A stretch of 64,000 nt of DNA from a bacterium (GTDB lineage: Bacteria; Bacteroidota; Bacteroidia; B-17B0; Aurantibacillaceae): positions 1 to 64,000 of the forward strand of contig JAQSCW010000035.1 of NCBI GenBank assembly GCA_029945625.1, read 5' to 3'. The first letter of the stretch is position 1. Every line of letters begins with the position of its first letter. The translations under genes were made by a program, and so were the position numbers. This document shows positions 23,634 through 33,461 of this stretch, piece after piece. The notes beneath the pieces were generated by a model. It ran no database searches. It was given only the letters and a program-made list of their open reading frames with translations, and was not told the DNA's origin.

Positions 23634-25814
23634 CTAATTACCCACCACAAACTTTTTTTCCACCTGTGAATTATCAGTTTTGTAAATGCGCAGCAAATAG
23701 AATCCCGGAGCCAAATTGAGTTTTAATTGTGTTTGATCAGTATCGCCGTTAACTTGCATCATCAATTCGCCAGCAACAGTAATCACTTCAACTTTAAATA
23801 AATTGTCCATTTGTATATTAAGCACATCGCGGGCCGGGTTTGGCCAAATTATTACCTTGCTCCCACTTTCATTCGGAGAAATTCCGGTACACAGATCCAT
23901 AATTAACTGAAGGGTACTGCTTGAAGTGCAGGAATTACTATCGGTGCCATAGATGGTGCAAAGCGTATTGCCATTTGGCGCTACTACTAGCGAATTACTG
24001 AAGGTAGAGGTGCCGAGCACATAGGTTGAAGCCCCGCTTGGTGTTAATGTAAGAGTTTCGCCAAAACAATAACTAGTTTTGCTCACCGAGATATTTATGG
24101 TGGGCGTTGGAAATACAGAAACCTGCACCAGTGCAGGAGGAAAACTCTCGGCGCATGTATTAGAGGCCGCGGCATAAAATGAATAATTGCCTGCGGTTAA
24201 AAGGCTGGAAGTAAAGGATGCTCCAAAACCCAGATAGGAATTTGACATTAGAGAGCTCCGCCATGAAATACTTGAAGTGGGACTCGCTGAAAAATTAAAA
24301 ACACCGGAGCCGCAAGAAGTTAAAGCACTTGAAGTAATTATTGGGGCAAGAGCACTACCACAAGTTGACAATTTAAGCACAAAGGCATCCTGATAATTGG
24401 CGGACAGATTGTAAACACCGGGACCTACATCAAAATCAGTATTTGAGCCCAAATATTGCCCTGTTGAATAAATATCCCCCAAGGTATTTGTGGTCAAAGC
24501 AACAATATCATCACCAGCCGGCCCTTCAATTTGCCGGGCCCAAACAAAAATACCATTTGAATTAAGTTTGGCTATAAAACTGTTGGCATTATTATTCGCA
24601 TTAGTTGTCAAAGTATATGTTCCAGGACCAAAATCAAAATCCATGGTACCATTATAAGAGCCACCCAGGTAGATCCCCCCGGTATTATCAAGTTTCAAAG
24701 CAAATACGGCAACGGCAAATCCGGGCGCTACATGTCTCGCCCAAAGAAGTGAACCGTTTGAGTTATACTCTCCTACAAAGTAATTAGACCCTAGTCCTGT
24801 TGGGTTGAATATGAGAAGGCCGGGACCCGGATCTGCATCCACACTTGTATTGAAACTTACGAATAATACATTATTTCCGTTACCGGCAATTCGTATTTGC
24901 ACGGGTGTAGAAGCGGAGTTACCCACTTGCCAGGCATTTACAAACGAGCCGGCATTTGATAAAGTGCATACAAAGGCGCTTCCATTCGCGCCATTCATGG
25001 TATAAGTTCCGGGTCCGGGGTCAAAGTCGGCGCCCGCTGTAAATTTACCGCAGACAATCAGGCGCCCTCCTGCATCGAGGGCGATTGAAGTTGGATTGTC
25101 ATCACCAGACCCTCCCAACTGTTTTGCCCACATAAAATTTCCGGCCGAGGATAATTTACAAACATAGCCGTCCCTCCCACCAAAAGGAGATAGGGAATAA
25201 GTTGACGGCCCCGGATCGAAATCATTATTGGCGCTCGAAAACGATCCAATGATTAGAATGTCTCCATTTCCATCTACAATCAAGTCGGCGCCTCCATGAC
25301 CCGAATCAGCGATCTGCCTCGCCCAAAGAAAATTACCATTTGGGTCTAGTTTGCAGATAAATGCGTCGCGCGCGCCTGGCCCCATTGTATAAGTGCCCGG
25401 ACCCGGATCAAAGTCAAGAATATCCGAAATAATACCGGTACAATAAACATTGCCAATGTTGTCCACATCGAACTTTGTAGGACGAGTATTAGAGCCAGAG
25501 AGTGAGGTAAAATAGTTCCTAAAGTGCCTTGCCCAGATAAGATTTCCCGATGCATCAAATTTTGTTATGTAAGGAGCATCCCCCAAACTGTTGAGTGTAT
25601 AGGTGCCGGGTCCCGGATCAAAATCAACAGTATTTAAAAACCACCCATAGGAAAGCACATTACCCTGGTAATCTTCTTTGATAGCAGTTCCTTTACTCAC
25701 GGCCCCACTTTGGCCTAAAAGAGGTTTAACCCAGGTCAGGCCCACTTGTTGCGCGCCTGCCTGGGTAAAGTGGAGAAGCAAAATTGATATTCTCAAGAAA
25801 TTAATTGGTTTCAT
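23634..25814 (-). CDS. T9SS-secreted beta-propeller repeat protein (DFDPGPGTYTL repeats)
   Basis: 726 residues from ATG 25814 with a signal peptide (MKPINFLRISILLLHFTQAGA). Seven units of about 55-60 residues each carry a DFDPGPGTYTLN-type loop followed by AFICKLDxNGNFLWARQ. This is the SBBP/NHL-like beta-propeller pattern seen in Bacteroidota surface proteins. After the propeller come two Ig-like stretches and a T9SS sorting domain (WPNPARDVLNIQ... FYLLRIYKT). The Asp-rich loops could bind calcium. Ligand unknown. Confidence 0.8.
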   Translation of the reverse strand: MKPINFLRISILLLHFTQAGAQQVGLTWVKPLLGQSGAVSKGTAIKEDYQGNVLSYGWFLNTVDFDPGPGTYTLNSLGDAPYITKFDASGNLIWARHFRNYFTSLSGSNTRPTKFDVDNIGNVYCTGIISDILDFDPGPGTYTMGPGARDAFICKLDPNGNFLWARQIADSGHGGADLIVDGNGDILIIGSFSSANNDFDPGPSTYSLSPFGGRDGYVCKLSSAGNFMWAKQLGGSGDDNPTSIALDAGGRLIVCGKFTAGADFDPGPGTYTMNGANGSAFVCTLSNAGSFVNAWQVGNSASTPVQIRIAGNGNNVLFVSFNTSVDADPGPGLLIFNPTGLGSNYFVGEYNSNGSLLWARHVAPGFAVAVFALKLDNTGGIYLGGSYNGTMDFDFGPGTYTLTTNANNNANSFIAKLNSNGIFVWARQIEGPAGDDIVALTTNTLGDIYSTGQYLGSNTDFDVGPGVYNLSANYQDAFVLKLSTCGSALAPIITSSALTSCGSGVFNFSASPTSSISWRSSLMSNSYLGFGASFTSSLLTAGNYSFYAAASNTCAESFPPALVQVSVFPTPTINISVSKTSYCFGETLTLTPSGASTYVLGTSTFSNSLVVAPNGNTLCTIYGTDSNSCTSSSTLQLIMDLCTGISPNESGSKVIIWPNPARDVLNIQMDNLFKVEVITVAGELMMQVNGDTDQTQLKLNLAPGFYLLRIYKTDNSQVEKKFVVGN

Positions 25815-25901
25815 CACTTCTCAGATTTGCTAAATTAAAGGTAAGAATTGCTATTGACCATGGAATAATTTCTCTCCCTACTACCTTTGAGAATTGGATT
25901 A

Positions 25902-26342
25902 TTACCAAAAAATCCAATAAAGGGTACCATCAAACCATAATTGAGGCATATTGGCCACTACCAAGTTGTTATTGTTCCAACAAGTACTTGATACCGCACT
26001 CACATCGGGAGCCACAGGGCCCGGATTTGATACACTAACAACATTTGGAGGACCGACTGACCAACCATTCCAACCTACAATCTTTACTGACATATCACAG
26101 GGACTGCAGGGATTTGGTAAATAGCTTGGCCAGGTAGGAGTATAGGTAGTTTTCTTTGTAATATTAATTGGGGCATTATTTGTTAATTGTTGTCCGCCGC
26201 ACCAAAAGTCAATGACCACGGCAACGTCGCATTCGGTGCTATTTTCGACATTATTTGTGCATTGCGCCTTTCCGCTTCTATAGCAAGCGAAAAACAAGAG
26301 CAGGGTGATGATCACCTGAGGTGTTCTTACAGAGTTTTTCAT
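25902..26342 (-). CDS. Small secreted hypothetical protein
   Basis: 146 residues with a signal peptide ending GKA before QCTNN. The mature protein has seven Cys, including paired PCSPC, and is rich in Trp, Pro and Asn; it ends LYWIFW. No sorting domain is present. It lies 87 bases upstream of the beta-propeller gene on the same strand. No family recognised. A disulphide-rich secreted beta protein is the most that can be said. Confidence 0.6.
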   Translation of the reverse strand: MKNSVRTPQVIITLLLFFACYRSGKAQCTNNVENSTECDVAVVIDFWCGGQQLTNNAPINITKKTTYTPTWPSYLPNPCSPCDMSVKIVGWNGWSVGPPNVVSVSNPGPVAPDVSAVSSTCWNNNNLVVANMPQLWFDGTLYWIFW

Positions 26343-26773
26343 GTTTAGGTTTTTTAGGTTAAAAAAAATTGATTGAGTTTTGGATATCCGTAGCTAAGGT
26401 ATATCGAATAAATTCGTTTTTTTTTTTTTTGTTTTCAACTATTTTACATAGTTATGAACTAGTTAGATGCATTCACTTATTATTTCCTCGCTCACATCCT
26501 TTTCCTCACTCAATTTTTTTCCTTTGTCTAGCAGCACTAAAACCGGGTTCCGAAAATCAATAGTATAAAGAAGATTAACCAGTGCCTTGTTTGGGTTGCC
26601 ACTTTCATGCTGGTTCAGGTTTTTTGAAACGCGAGAAATGAGCCCGCGTTCAACATAAGATTCGAAAATCTACTATTGACATTCGCTATTCATTTCCAAT
26701 TCAAAACTGTATTTTTAAAGGCAGGTTTCATTCATCAGTGGAGATGGAAACAAAGCCCGTAATTATTTAAATT
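26343..26773. other. AT-rich gap with 14-T homopolymer (26417-26430)
   Basis: The 431 bases between the divergent small secreted protein and holA hold no convincing gene or hairpin. A run of 14 T lies about 75 bases upstream of the secreted-protein start. Such tracts can vary in length and so alter promoter spacing, but nothing here shows that. Confidence 0.5.
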
Positions 26774-27841
26774 TTGAAAGAAGCCGATCAAATACTTTTA
26801 GACCTGAAGCGGAAGATCTACAAACCTATTTATTTTTTAAGTGGGGAAGAGCCTCATTATATTGATGTGATCAGTGATTACATTGAGCAACATGTTTTGT
26901 CGGAGACGGACCGAGAGTTTAACCAAACAGTGGTTTACGGAAAAGATGTAGACCTGGGTGGAATTCTTGCTTTGGCAAAACAGTTCCCCATGATGAGTGA
27001 ATACAATGTGGTAATTGTTAAGGAGGCACAGAACATAAAAGAGCTCAACAAAAAAGCAGATGAAGAACCTGAACCCGGCGACGCATCAAAAACAAGTACC
27101 AGCTCGGGCACACAGCAGTTTCTACACTACATCAATAATCCGCAGCCTTCCACCATTTTGGTTTTTGGTTTCAAATACAAAACGCTCGATAAAAGAAGTG
27201 CCCTTGCAAAAGCTCTTCAAAAAAAAGCCGTGTATCTGGAGTCTGCAAAATTATACGATAACCAGGTGCCCGAATGGGTGGGCAACTATGTAAAGGAAAA
27301 AGGGTATACGATTGGGCCAAAAGCAATATTTTTATTGTCCGAATTTTTAGGGAGCGAATTGAGTAAGATCTCCAACGAGATTGATAAACTTTTGATTAGT
27401 CTGCCCGCCGGTAAAGAGATTACTGCCGAATTGGTGCAAGATAATATTGGCATCAGCAAAGACTTTAATGTGTTTGAGTTGCAGGATGCCCTTGCCAAAA
27501 AAGACGTGTTGAAAGCCAATCGCATCATTAATTATTTTGCCTCCAACGAAAAACAACATGCTGCGCCCATGGTATTGGGGATGTTGTACAGCTATTTTAG
27601 TAAAATATTCAGATACCACTTTTTGGCTGACAAAAGTAAATTTGGCGCCGCAAAGGAGCTAGGGGTAAATCCTTATTTTGTAGATGGCCTTTCGAGAGCA
27701 GCTGCCAATTATAATTCACAAAAACTTCGTTATATTTTTTCTTGTCTCAAAGAATACGACCTCAAGTCGAAGGGAGTAGACAATACCTCTATTACTTACG
27801 GCGAGTTAATGAAGGAGCTGGTGTTTAAGATTCTGCATTAG
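26774..27841 (+). CDS. holA: DNA polymerase III subunit delta
   Basis: 355 residues. The N-terminal domain begins KEADQILLDLKRKIYKPIYFLSGEEPHYIDVISDYI, the standard opening of Bacteroidota HolA, and the C-terminal helical domain ends with the ELVFKIL region. Delta opens the sliding clamp within the clamp-loader complex. TTG at 26774 is the only plausible start, because a stop lies at 26768-26770 in frame. An insertion rich in Asp, Lys and Ser (about residues 95-115) separates two parts of the first domain. Single gene, no operon partner. Confidence 0.87.
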   Translation: MKEADQILLDLKRKIYKPIYFLSGEEPHYIDVISDYIEQHVLSETDREFNQTVVYGKDVDLGGILALAKQFPMMSEYNVVIVKEAQNIKELNKKADEEPEPGDASKTSTSSGTQQFLHYINNPQPSTILVFGFKYKTLDKRSALAKALQKKAVYLESAKLYDNQVPEWVGNYVKEKGYTIGPKAIFLLSEFLGSELSKISNEIDKLLISLPAGKEITAELVQDNIGISKDFNVFELQDALAKKDVLKANRIINYFASNEKQHAAPMVLGMLYSYFSKIFRYHFLADKSKFGAAKELGVNPYFVDGLSRAAANYNSQKLRYIFSCLKEYDLKSKGVDNTSITYGELMKELVFKILH

Positions 27842-28013
27842 GCAAAATAAAATTACAAGTTAATAATAGGGGCTTTTGCATTGCAGGCCAAATGATTTTT
27901 TAGCCGACCCTCAAAAAGTCCTTTTTTATTTCTTGGCTCCTGCGCTGAGGCTTTGGCGGCAAGCGTGGGTGCTCATTATCACAAAATAATGGTGTTTTCG
28001 TTATACCCCGGTG

Positions 28014-28040
28014 TTTAAAAAGCACTGAGGCTTTTTTAAA
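28014..28040 (+). repeat. AT-rich inverted repeat downstream of holA
   Basis: TTTAAAAAG (28014-28022) pairs with CTTTTTTAAA (28031-28040) across CACTGAGG. It is a weak terminator candidate 170 bases after holA. The rest of 27842-28110 shows no gene. Confidence 0.3.
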
Positions 28041-28110
28041 CTGAACCATTTTAAATTAGAACACAAAGCCAATCTTAATAAGTTAATAAATGTTTGGTTC
28101 AATCCCAAAC

Positions 28111-28141
28111 AAAAAAACCCTGTCGGGATGCCGACAGGGTT
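28111..28141 (-). terminator. Rho-independent terminator of the M43 metalloprotease gene
   Basis: AACCCTGTCGG (28116-28126) and CCGACAGGGTT (28131-28141) form a perfect 11-bp stem with loop GATG. Read on the minus strand it is followed by a T-run (A-tract at 28111-28117). It lies 18 bases beyond the stop of the gene ending at 28160. Confidence 0.85.
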
Positions 28142-28159
28142 CTTTCAAAAAAAAGCATT

Positions 28160-31100
28160 TTAGTTTATGACTACTTTCAACACGGCATAACCACTTTCAT
28201 GGCGGATCACCGCATAATAAATTCCTGCAGAAACCGCACTTATATTGACAGGAATGGTTTCTTCCATAGAGCTGAGAGCAATAACACGTCTTCCCAATCC
28301 GTCATATACTTCTACTGTTTTATTTCCCGATTCTCTGAGAGTAACCATAAATTCTCCTTTGTTTGGATTGGGAGAAAGTGTGAGTCCGGCAAGAGTCCCC
28401 TTCACGTTACTAATGCCTGTATCGAAGGTCACACAAACGGTGTCAACTCCCTTACATCCGATGGCGTCTCTAACTATTACCCCATAACAACCCAAGTCCA
28501 CATTATTTACTTGTTGGGTAGAATATCCGCCGGGCTGCCAGAAATACGTATAGGGTGCAGTTCCATTGGATGAATTCGCAAACAAGGTCCCGTTGGCACA
28601 GGTGCTGCAACTCACGTTTGTAGCTGTAGTTGTTACAAACAGAACGCCGGTTCCGGGAACCACCGAAAATTGTGAGGTAATCTGACAACCGTTATTGTCG
28701 GTAAGCATGTAAGTATATGGGCCTGCGCAGAGATTCAGATCTGTACCTGATGAACTTCCGCCCGGAAACAGGACGAATGCATAAGGTGAAACGCCTCCTA
28801 TGGCAGAAATACCTGCAGTACCGTCGCATGAGGCGGCACAGGTTGTACTTCCGGATTGGATGGAGGCCGCCAGTTGTGTTGGCTGTGTGATTAACACCGT
28901 ATTTGTGCTCAGACATCCCTTAGTATCACCGGTGATGACTGTATGGATTCCGGCACTTAAACCCGAAGGCCCATTGCTATAGGTGTACGAGAATGGTGCC
29001 GAACCAATGGAGGAAACTGAAATCTGACCATTTGATCCGCCAAAGCAACTCACTTGAGAGGCGGTGATGCTTGTAATCGGTGAATTATTTACTGCTATGG
29101 AAGTACTGCTAATACCCGGACAGGTGCCGGCGCTGCCCGATACCGTGTAACCTGTTCCCGAAAGAGGAGAAACAATAATGCTGTTGCTGTTGCTTCCTGT
29201 ATTCCAGGTATACGAATTTGCACCGCTCGCCGTGAGCGTAACGGAATTTCCGCTACAAATAACTGAGGCGGTTTTAGTAATGAGCATGCTGAGCGCGCTT
29301 CCAATAGTAACTGACACGTTCGTTGATCCGGTGCACGTGCTGTTTGATCCGGTAACTGCATACACCGTATTTCCGGCAGGACTCACCAAAATAGATGCGC
29401 CGTTAGCTCCGGTACTCCAGGTATATGAAATGGCGCCTGCCGCAGTAAGCGTAGCAGTGCCTCCTGAACAAATAGTTTGATTATTTGCTGTTAGTGTAGG
29501 CGACGGCAATATGGAAAGCGTAGAAACCTTACTGGCCACACAGGCAAGTGTATTTGTAGCCGAGACTGTGTAATTGGCTGTGTTTAGAGAAGCAACAACA
29601 ATGGAAGAAGTAGTGGCGCCTGTACTCCAGGTGAAATTTGTTGCACCTGAAGCCGTTAAGGTCGCCGACACTCCTGCACAAACGCTGGGACTGTTCACTA
29701 CCAAAGTTGGTCCGGGAGTTACAAATACAGTGGTGGTTTGAGATACCGAACACACCGTATTGGAGCCGGTAACAGTATACACGGTGGTAACCACGGGGTT
29801 TACTGTGACAGTAGCACCGCTTCCTACGCCACTACTCCAGCTATAGGTGAGAGCTCCACTCGCTGTTAATACAGCGGGAGCTCCTGCACAACTGCTGGCT
29901 GAAGTAACCGACAGGTTAAGAATATTTGCAACTGTGAACACCTGATTATTGTTGTTGTTAGAAGAATTATTGTCTAGTCCGCCATTAGGCGAAGAAACAT
30001 TAACACTAAATGAATGCAGCCCTGCGCTAAGTCCCGAAATTTGCGCCAAACCAACGGTGAAGGAGGTATTGGGGCTAACGGTTCCCGTCCAAGTGGCGGT
30101 TTGTGTGTTTACACCATCCACATTATAAGTAAGAATTAAACTGTTGAGTACAGTACTTCCATAATTCGTAAGGTTGATTACCGGATTAATAAAGTTGGCG
30201 CAATTAACGGCTTCCGAATACGTTGGTCGTGCTACAAACGTAATGCCAACATCGGTTCCAACAGTGGGCAAATTGCATACGGTTGAGGTGATCAACGCTG
30301 CTCTCATGGGTGAATTCACCATAATGAGCTGCGACCGAACCTTTTGATCTCTCGTGAACATATACATACAGGCATCGTTGGTATAATCCATATAATTCAT
30401 CGTCATTTCGCCGGTGGTATTACCGGTGCAGGTTCCCAGCTTATAGGGAAACGAAGGGCAATTAAAGTTTGAAGTTTGAGCAGGAGGTGTATCATTACAA
30501 TAATCAGTGGCACAGGTGCCATCGCCCCACATATGTCTCAATCCCATCCAATGTCCTATTTCATGCGTTGAAGTTCTCCCTTTGTTGTACACCCCGCTAG
30601 AAGCCGTGCCAATGCTTCCGAACGCGGTATTCAAGATCACCACGCCATCACTTGTTGTAGTGCCATAGGGTGCTGATAAGCCGCCCAGTCCGGATGTGCC
30701 GGGATTGGGAAATGTAGCATAGCCTAAAATTCCACCGCTCATCCCGCATACCCAAATGTTGAGGTATTTGTTTGGGTCCCAAATACTATTCGGTTTAACG
30801 GTCGCGTCAATGTAAGTAGTGGTATAAGGGGGGGCCGTCCAGCCTTTTGTTACTCGGTTAATTCGATCGATGCCCGGTTCGGCCAGAATACCTCCCGTAG
30901 GATTGACAACTGCAAGACAGAAGTTCACTTGAAACTTACCTAAAAGTGGTTTGAATACGGAAGGGATCAAACTAGTATCAGCGTTCAAACCGTTATAATC
31001 GATATTCAAAATATTTATTTGATTTTGGATTTGTGCTGTATTCAGGTTATTGCCGGTGGTAGCGCTAATTGAATTTACGGTTTCATTATTATGAATCACA

Positions 31101-31303
31101 TGCACGATAACCGGGATGTTGAATACCGATTGCACCGATGAACTTCCATATTTGGAAGAACCTTGAACCGGAGTCACGCTCTGCAACCAGGTTTCAAACT
31201 GTTGCGGCAAAATTGGGGTGGCACATACGCGGGGTGCTTGCACCGATTGCGAAAAAATAGCGAGTTCTGATAAAACCAGAACGGAGATTAGGATTTTCTT
31301 CAT
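28160..31303 (-). CDS. T9SS-secreted M43 (pappalysin-type) metalloprotease with Ig and SprB repeats
   Basis: 1047 residues from ATG 31303; TTG nine bases upstream is rejected. After the signal peptide comes an M43 domain with HEIGHWMGLRH (about 247-257), a Cys-rich loop (GTCATDYCNDTPP), and the Met-turn MNYMDYTNDACMYMF. A CARDB-like domain (about 355-460) follows, then four to five Ig-like units (C-x-G...L-x-ASGA..Y-x-W), one SprB repeat (ASQVSCFGGSNGQI...), and the T9SS sorting domain (LSPNPNKGEFMV... GIYYAVIRHESG). It is probably a secreted gelatinase or pappalysin-like enzyme. Followed by a strong terminator. Confidence 0.88.
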   Translation of the reverse strand: MKKILISVLVLSELAIFSQSVQAPRVCATPILPQQFETWLQSVTPVQGSSKYGSSSVQSVFNIPVIVHVIHNNETVNSISATTGNNLNTAQIQNQINILNIDYNGLNADTSLIPSVFKPLLGKFQVNFCLAVVNPTGGILAEPGIDRINRVTKGWTAPPYTTTYIDATVKPNSIWDPNKYLNIWVCGMSGGILGYATFPNPGTSGLGGLSAPYGTTTSDGVVILNTAFGSIGTASSGVYNKGRTSTHEIGHWMGLRHMWGDGTCATDYCNDTPPAQTSNFNCPSFPYKLGTCTGNTTGEMTMNYMDYTNDACMYMFTRDQKVRSQLIMVNSPMRAALITSTVCNLPTVGTDVGITFVARPTYSEAVNCANFINPVINLTNYGSTVLNSLILTYNVDGVNTQTATWTGTVSPNTSFTVGLAQISGLSAGLHSFSVNVSSPNGGLDNNSSNNNNNQVFTVANILNLSVTSASSCAGAPAVLTASGALTYSWSSGVGSGATVTVNPVVTTVYTVTGSNTVCSVSQTTTVFVTPGPTLVVNSPSVCAGVSATLTASGATNFTWSTGATTSSIVVASLNTANYTVSATNTLACVASKVSTLSILPSPTLTANNQTICSGGTATLTAAGAISYTWSTGANGASILVSPAGNTVYAVTGSNSTCTGSTNVSVTIGSALSMLITKTASVICSGNSVTLTASGANSYTWNTGSNSNSIIVSPLSGTGYTVSGSAGTCPGISSTSIAVNNSPITSITASQVSCFGGSNGQISVSSIGSAPFSYTYSNGPSGLSAGIHTVITGDTKGCLSTNTVLITQPTQLAASIQSGSTTCAASCDGTAGISAIGGVSPYAFVLFPGGSSSGTDLNLCAGPYTYMLTDNNGCQITSQFSVVPGTGVLFVTTTATNVSCSTCANGTLFANSSNGTAPYTYFWQPGGYSTQQVNNVDLGCYGVIVRDAIGCKGVDTVCVTFDTGISNVKGTLAGLTLSPNPNKGEFMVTLRESGNKTVEVYDGLGRRVIALSSMEETIPVNISAVSAGIYYAVIRHESGYAVLKVVIN

Positions 31304-31423
31304 GAATTGCAAAAAAAATAAGACCCATGAAGGTAGTGATTTTTTACCAAACGCCGCTTGCAGAAGCGGTAATTAATGAAAAAATAAGGTGTAAATATCT
31401 ACAACTCCCTATATTAGGATGGA

Positions 31424-31963
31424 TCAGGGAATAAAGGAATTCACCTCTTTTTGTACAATTGAAGCCTCTTCATCGTTGAGTTGCATGCCCAAAAGCACCT
31501 TTTTTGACTGCGCCATAAATTGCAAGCGCTCTCCCCCCTTCACCCAAAAACTTTGATTGAGGGTATCGGCCAAACGGCTGTGTTTTAGTTCAAGAACTTG
31601 CAATTTACTAATGAGATCAAGATGGTATTCTTCGATTTTCCCTCTCCCATTAAGTTCGCGTTGATAATGGAGAATCCCCTCGCGGATCCAGAGTTTTTCT
31701 TTTCCCGAACGTTTCCATCTAAAAGCGCGAATGATACTGAATTCAAAATAGGTCCAGAATGAAAGGTAGATCAACATAAATAATTTAAGATCGGCCTTCG
31801 TTTCTTTAAAATAATTAATGAAGACAATGACGCCGCAAACCGACCATGCCAGGATCCAGAAGAAGATAATGGCCAAGCGCTTTTTATCAAGACCCGGCAA
31901 AATAACAATACTCAGAATATTTTCCTTTTTTAAAATACTTATTCGTTCAGAGATCACTTTCAT
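31424..31963 (-). CDS. Hypothetical membrane protein with two TM helices
   Basis: 179 residues. Two hydrophobic helices near 30-50 (IIFFWILAWSVCGVIVFI) and 60-82 form a hairpin in the membrane. The remainder is a soluble PH-like beta domain ending in a helix with MQLNDEEASIVQKEVNSFI. No family recognised with certainty. It is divergent from the permease gene, 58 bases apart. Confidence 0.6.
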   Translation of the reverse strand: MKVISERISILKKENILSIVILPGLDKKRLAIIFFWILAWSVCGVIVFINYFKETKADLKLFMLIYLSFWTYFEFSIIRAFRWKRSGKEKLWIREGILHYQRELNGRGKIEEYHLDLISKLQVLELKHSRLADTLNQSFWVKGGERLQFMAQSKKVLLGMQLNDEEASIVQKEVNSFIP

Positions 31964-31999
31964 TGCCCTATAATTCTTATTTTGTGTGGCAAATTTAAG

Positions 32000-32007
32000 T
32001 ATCTTTC
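32000..32007 (+). promoter_or_regulatory. Candidate -7 box of the permease gene
   Basis: TATCTTTC, one mismatch to TAnnTTTG, lies 15 bases before the ATG at 32022. A TTTTG at 31980-31984 is a possible -33 element. Confidence 0.35.
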
Positions 32008-32021
32008 GATCTAATAGCTAT

Positions 32022-33461
32022 ATGACTGAAGTAAAAAGAAGTCTGAACTTATTTGATACCATTATGCTGGTGTCGGGAAGCATGATTGGCTCGGGGATCT
32101 TTATTGTAACGGCCGACATGACCAGAGTTCTGGGTTCTCCTGCTCTCGTGCTTCTTTGCTGGGTTATTAGTGGGGTTATTACTCTTTTTGCGGCTTTAAG
32201 TTATGGTGAACTGGCAGCTATGATGCCCAGTGCCGGCGGGCAATTCATTTACATCAAAAGGGCGTATGGCAAATTAACCTCATTTGTATATGGATGGACC
32301 GTTTTTACAGTTATTCAAACCGGCGTGATAGCCGCAGTGGCTGTAGCCTTCGCCAAATACGTGGGCGTGTTCATTCCTTTTTTTAACGAAAAAAATGTGC
32401 TGGTCTCCATGGGAACATTTAGTATGACAAGCCCACAACTCTTGGGTGTTGGTTCCATTCTTTTCCTTACCTACTTAAATACGCATGGCATCAATAATGG
32501 AAAAATAATTCAACGCATTTTTACCAGCGCCAAACTTCTTGCCCTGTTTGGACTCATTGTGCTTGGCATCATTTATGGTTCAACAACAGGGCTTTGGCAA
32601 AATAATATGAGTCTTCCTTTTCATAGTTACGCCCTAGGAGCGGCTCAACAGGATAATTCCTTAAGCGTAATCATTGGAGCCATAGGCGTGGCACTCATTG
32701 GTTCGTTGTTTAGCAGTGATGCCTGGAACAACGTGACATTTATTGCGGGAGAAATAAAAGAACCGCAAAAAAATCTGCCACTTGGTTTATTGATTGGCGT
32801 GGTACTTGTGACAGTTCTTTACATTCTGGCTAACGTGGCGTATTATATGCTCTTGCCAGCATGGGGTGACCCCCACGGTCAAACTGTTATGGAACGCGGC
32901 ATCGCCTTTGCCGAAAACGATCGGGTGGGTTCCGCGGCTTTGTATCCCGTATTTGGGGAAGTGTCTTCATCGGTGATGGCTCTGCTCATTATCATCTCCA
33001 CTTTTGGCTGCAATAATGGTTTAATCCTTCAAGGCGGGCGCTTGTTTCAGGCCATGGCAGGTGAAGAATTGTTCTTTAAAGCAACAGCCCGCATCAATCG
33101 TTATCAGGTGCCCGAGCGCGCTCTTTGGCTGCAGGCAGGCTGGGCTTCGGTGTTAACACTCAGCGGATCTTATGGCTCACTTCTTGATTATTGTACGTTT
33201 GCTTCTCTTGTTTTTTACGTCGTTACCATTAGTGCTTTATTTTATTTGAGAAAAAAGGAACCAAACACGCTGCGCCCCTATAAGGCCCTTGGATACCCTG
33301 TTATACCTGCTTTGTACATAGTATTAGCCGGCGGTATTTGCATCGACCTCCTCATCTTTAAACCTCAAAATACATTTTTAGGTTTACTCATCATGGCCCT
33401 TGGAATTCCAATTTTTTACCTTTTTAATAAAAGCAAAGATGCCCGGAAACTTCGTGAATAA
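32022..33461 (+). CDS. APC-family amino-acid permease
   Basis: 479 residues from ATG 32022; a GTG 36 bases upstream is in frame but falls across the candidate promoter. About 12 membrane helices. Helix 1 carries the GSMIGSGIF signature of APC transporters, where substrate backbone atoms bind, and the sequence is closest in style to LAT/SteT-like amino-acid exchangers. It moves amino acids across the inner membrane. The next gene overlaps its 3' end by 23 bases. Confidence 0.85.
   Translation: MTEVKRSLNLFDTIMLVSGSMIGSGIFIVTADMTRVLGSPALVLLCWVISGVITLFAALSYGELAAMMPSAGGQFIYIKRAYGKLTSFVYGWTVFTVIQTGVIAAVAVAFAKYVGVFIPFFNEKNVLVSMGTFSMTSPQLLGVGSILFLTYLNTHGINNGKIIQRIFTSAKLLALFGLIVLGIIYGSTTGLWQNNMSLPFHSYALGAAQQDNSLSVIIGAIGVALIGSLFSSDAWNNVTFIAGEIKEPQKNLPLGLLIGVVLVTVLYILANVAYYMLLPAWGDPHGQTVMERGIAFAENDRVGSAALYPVFGEVSSSVMALLIIISTFGCNNGLILQGGRLFQAMAGEELFFKATARINRYQVPERALWLQAGWASVLTLSGSYGSLLDYCTFASLVFYVVTISALFYLRKKEPNTLRPYKALGYPVIPALYIVLAGGICIDLLIFKPQNTFLGLLIMALGIPIFYLFNKSKDARKLRE

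Noticed and set aside
26417-26430. Phase-variable tract
   Set aside because: A 14-T run exists, but it lies well upstream of the gene start and no evidence of length variation can be seen in one sequence.
28094-28573. Plus-strand ORF of 159 codons
   Set aside because: It lies antisense within the T9SS domain of the M43 protease and across its terminator; no independent support.
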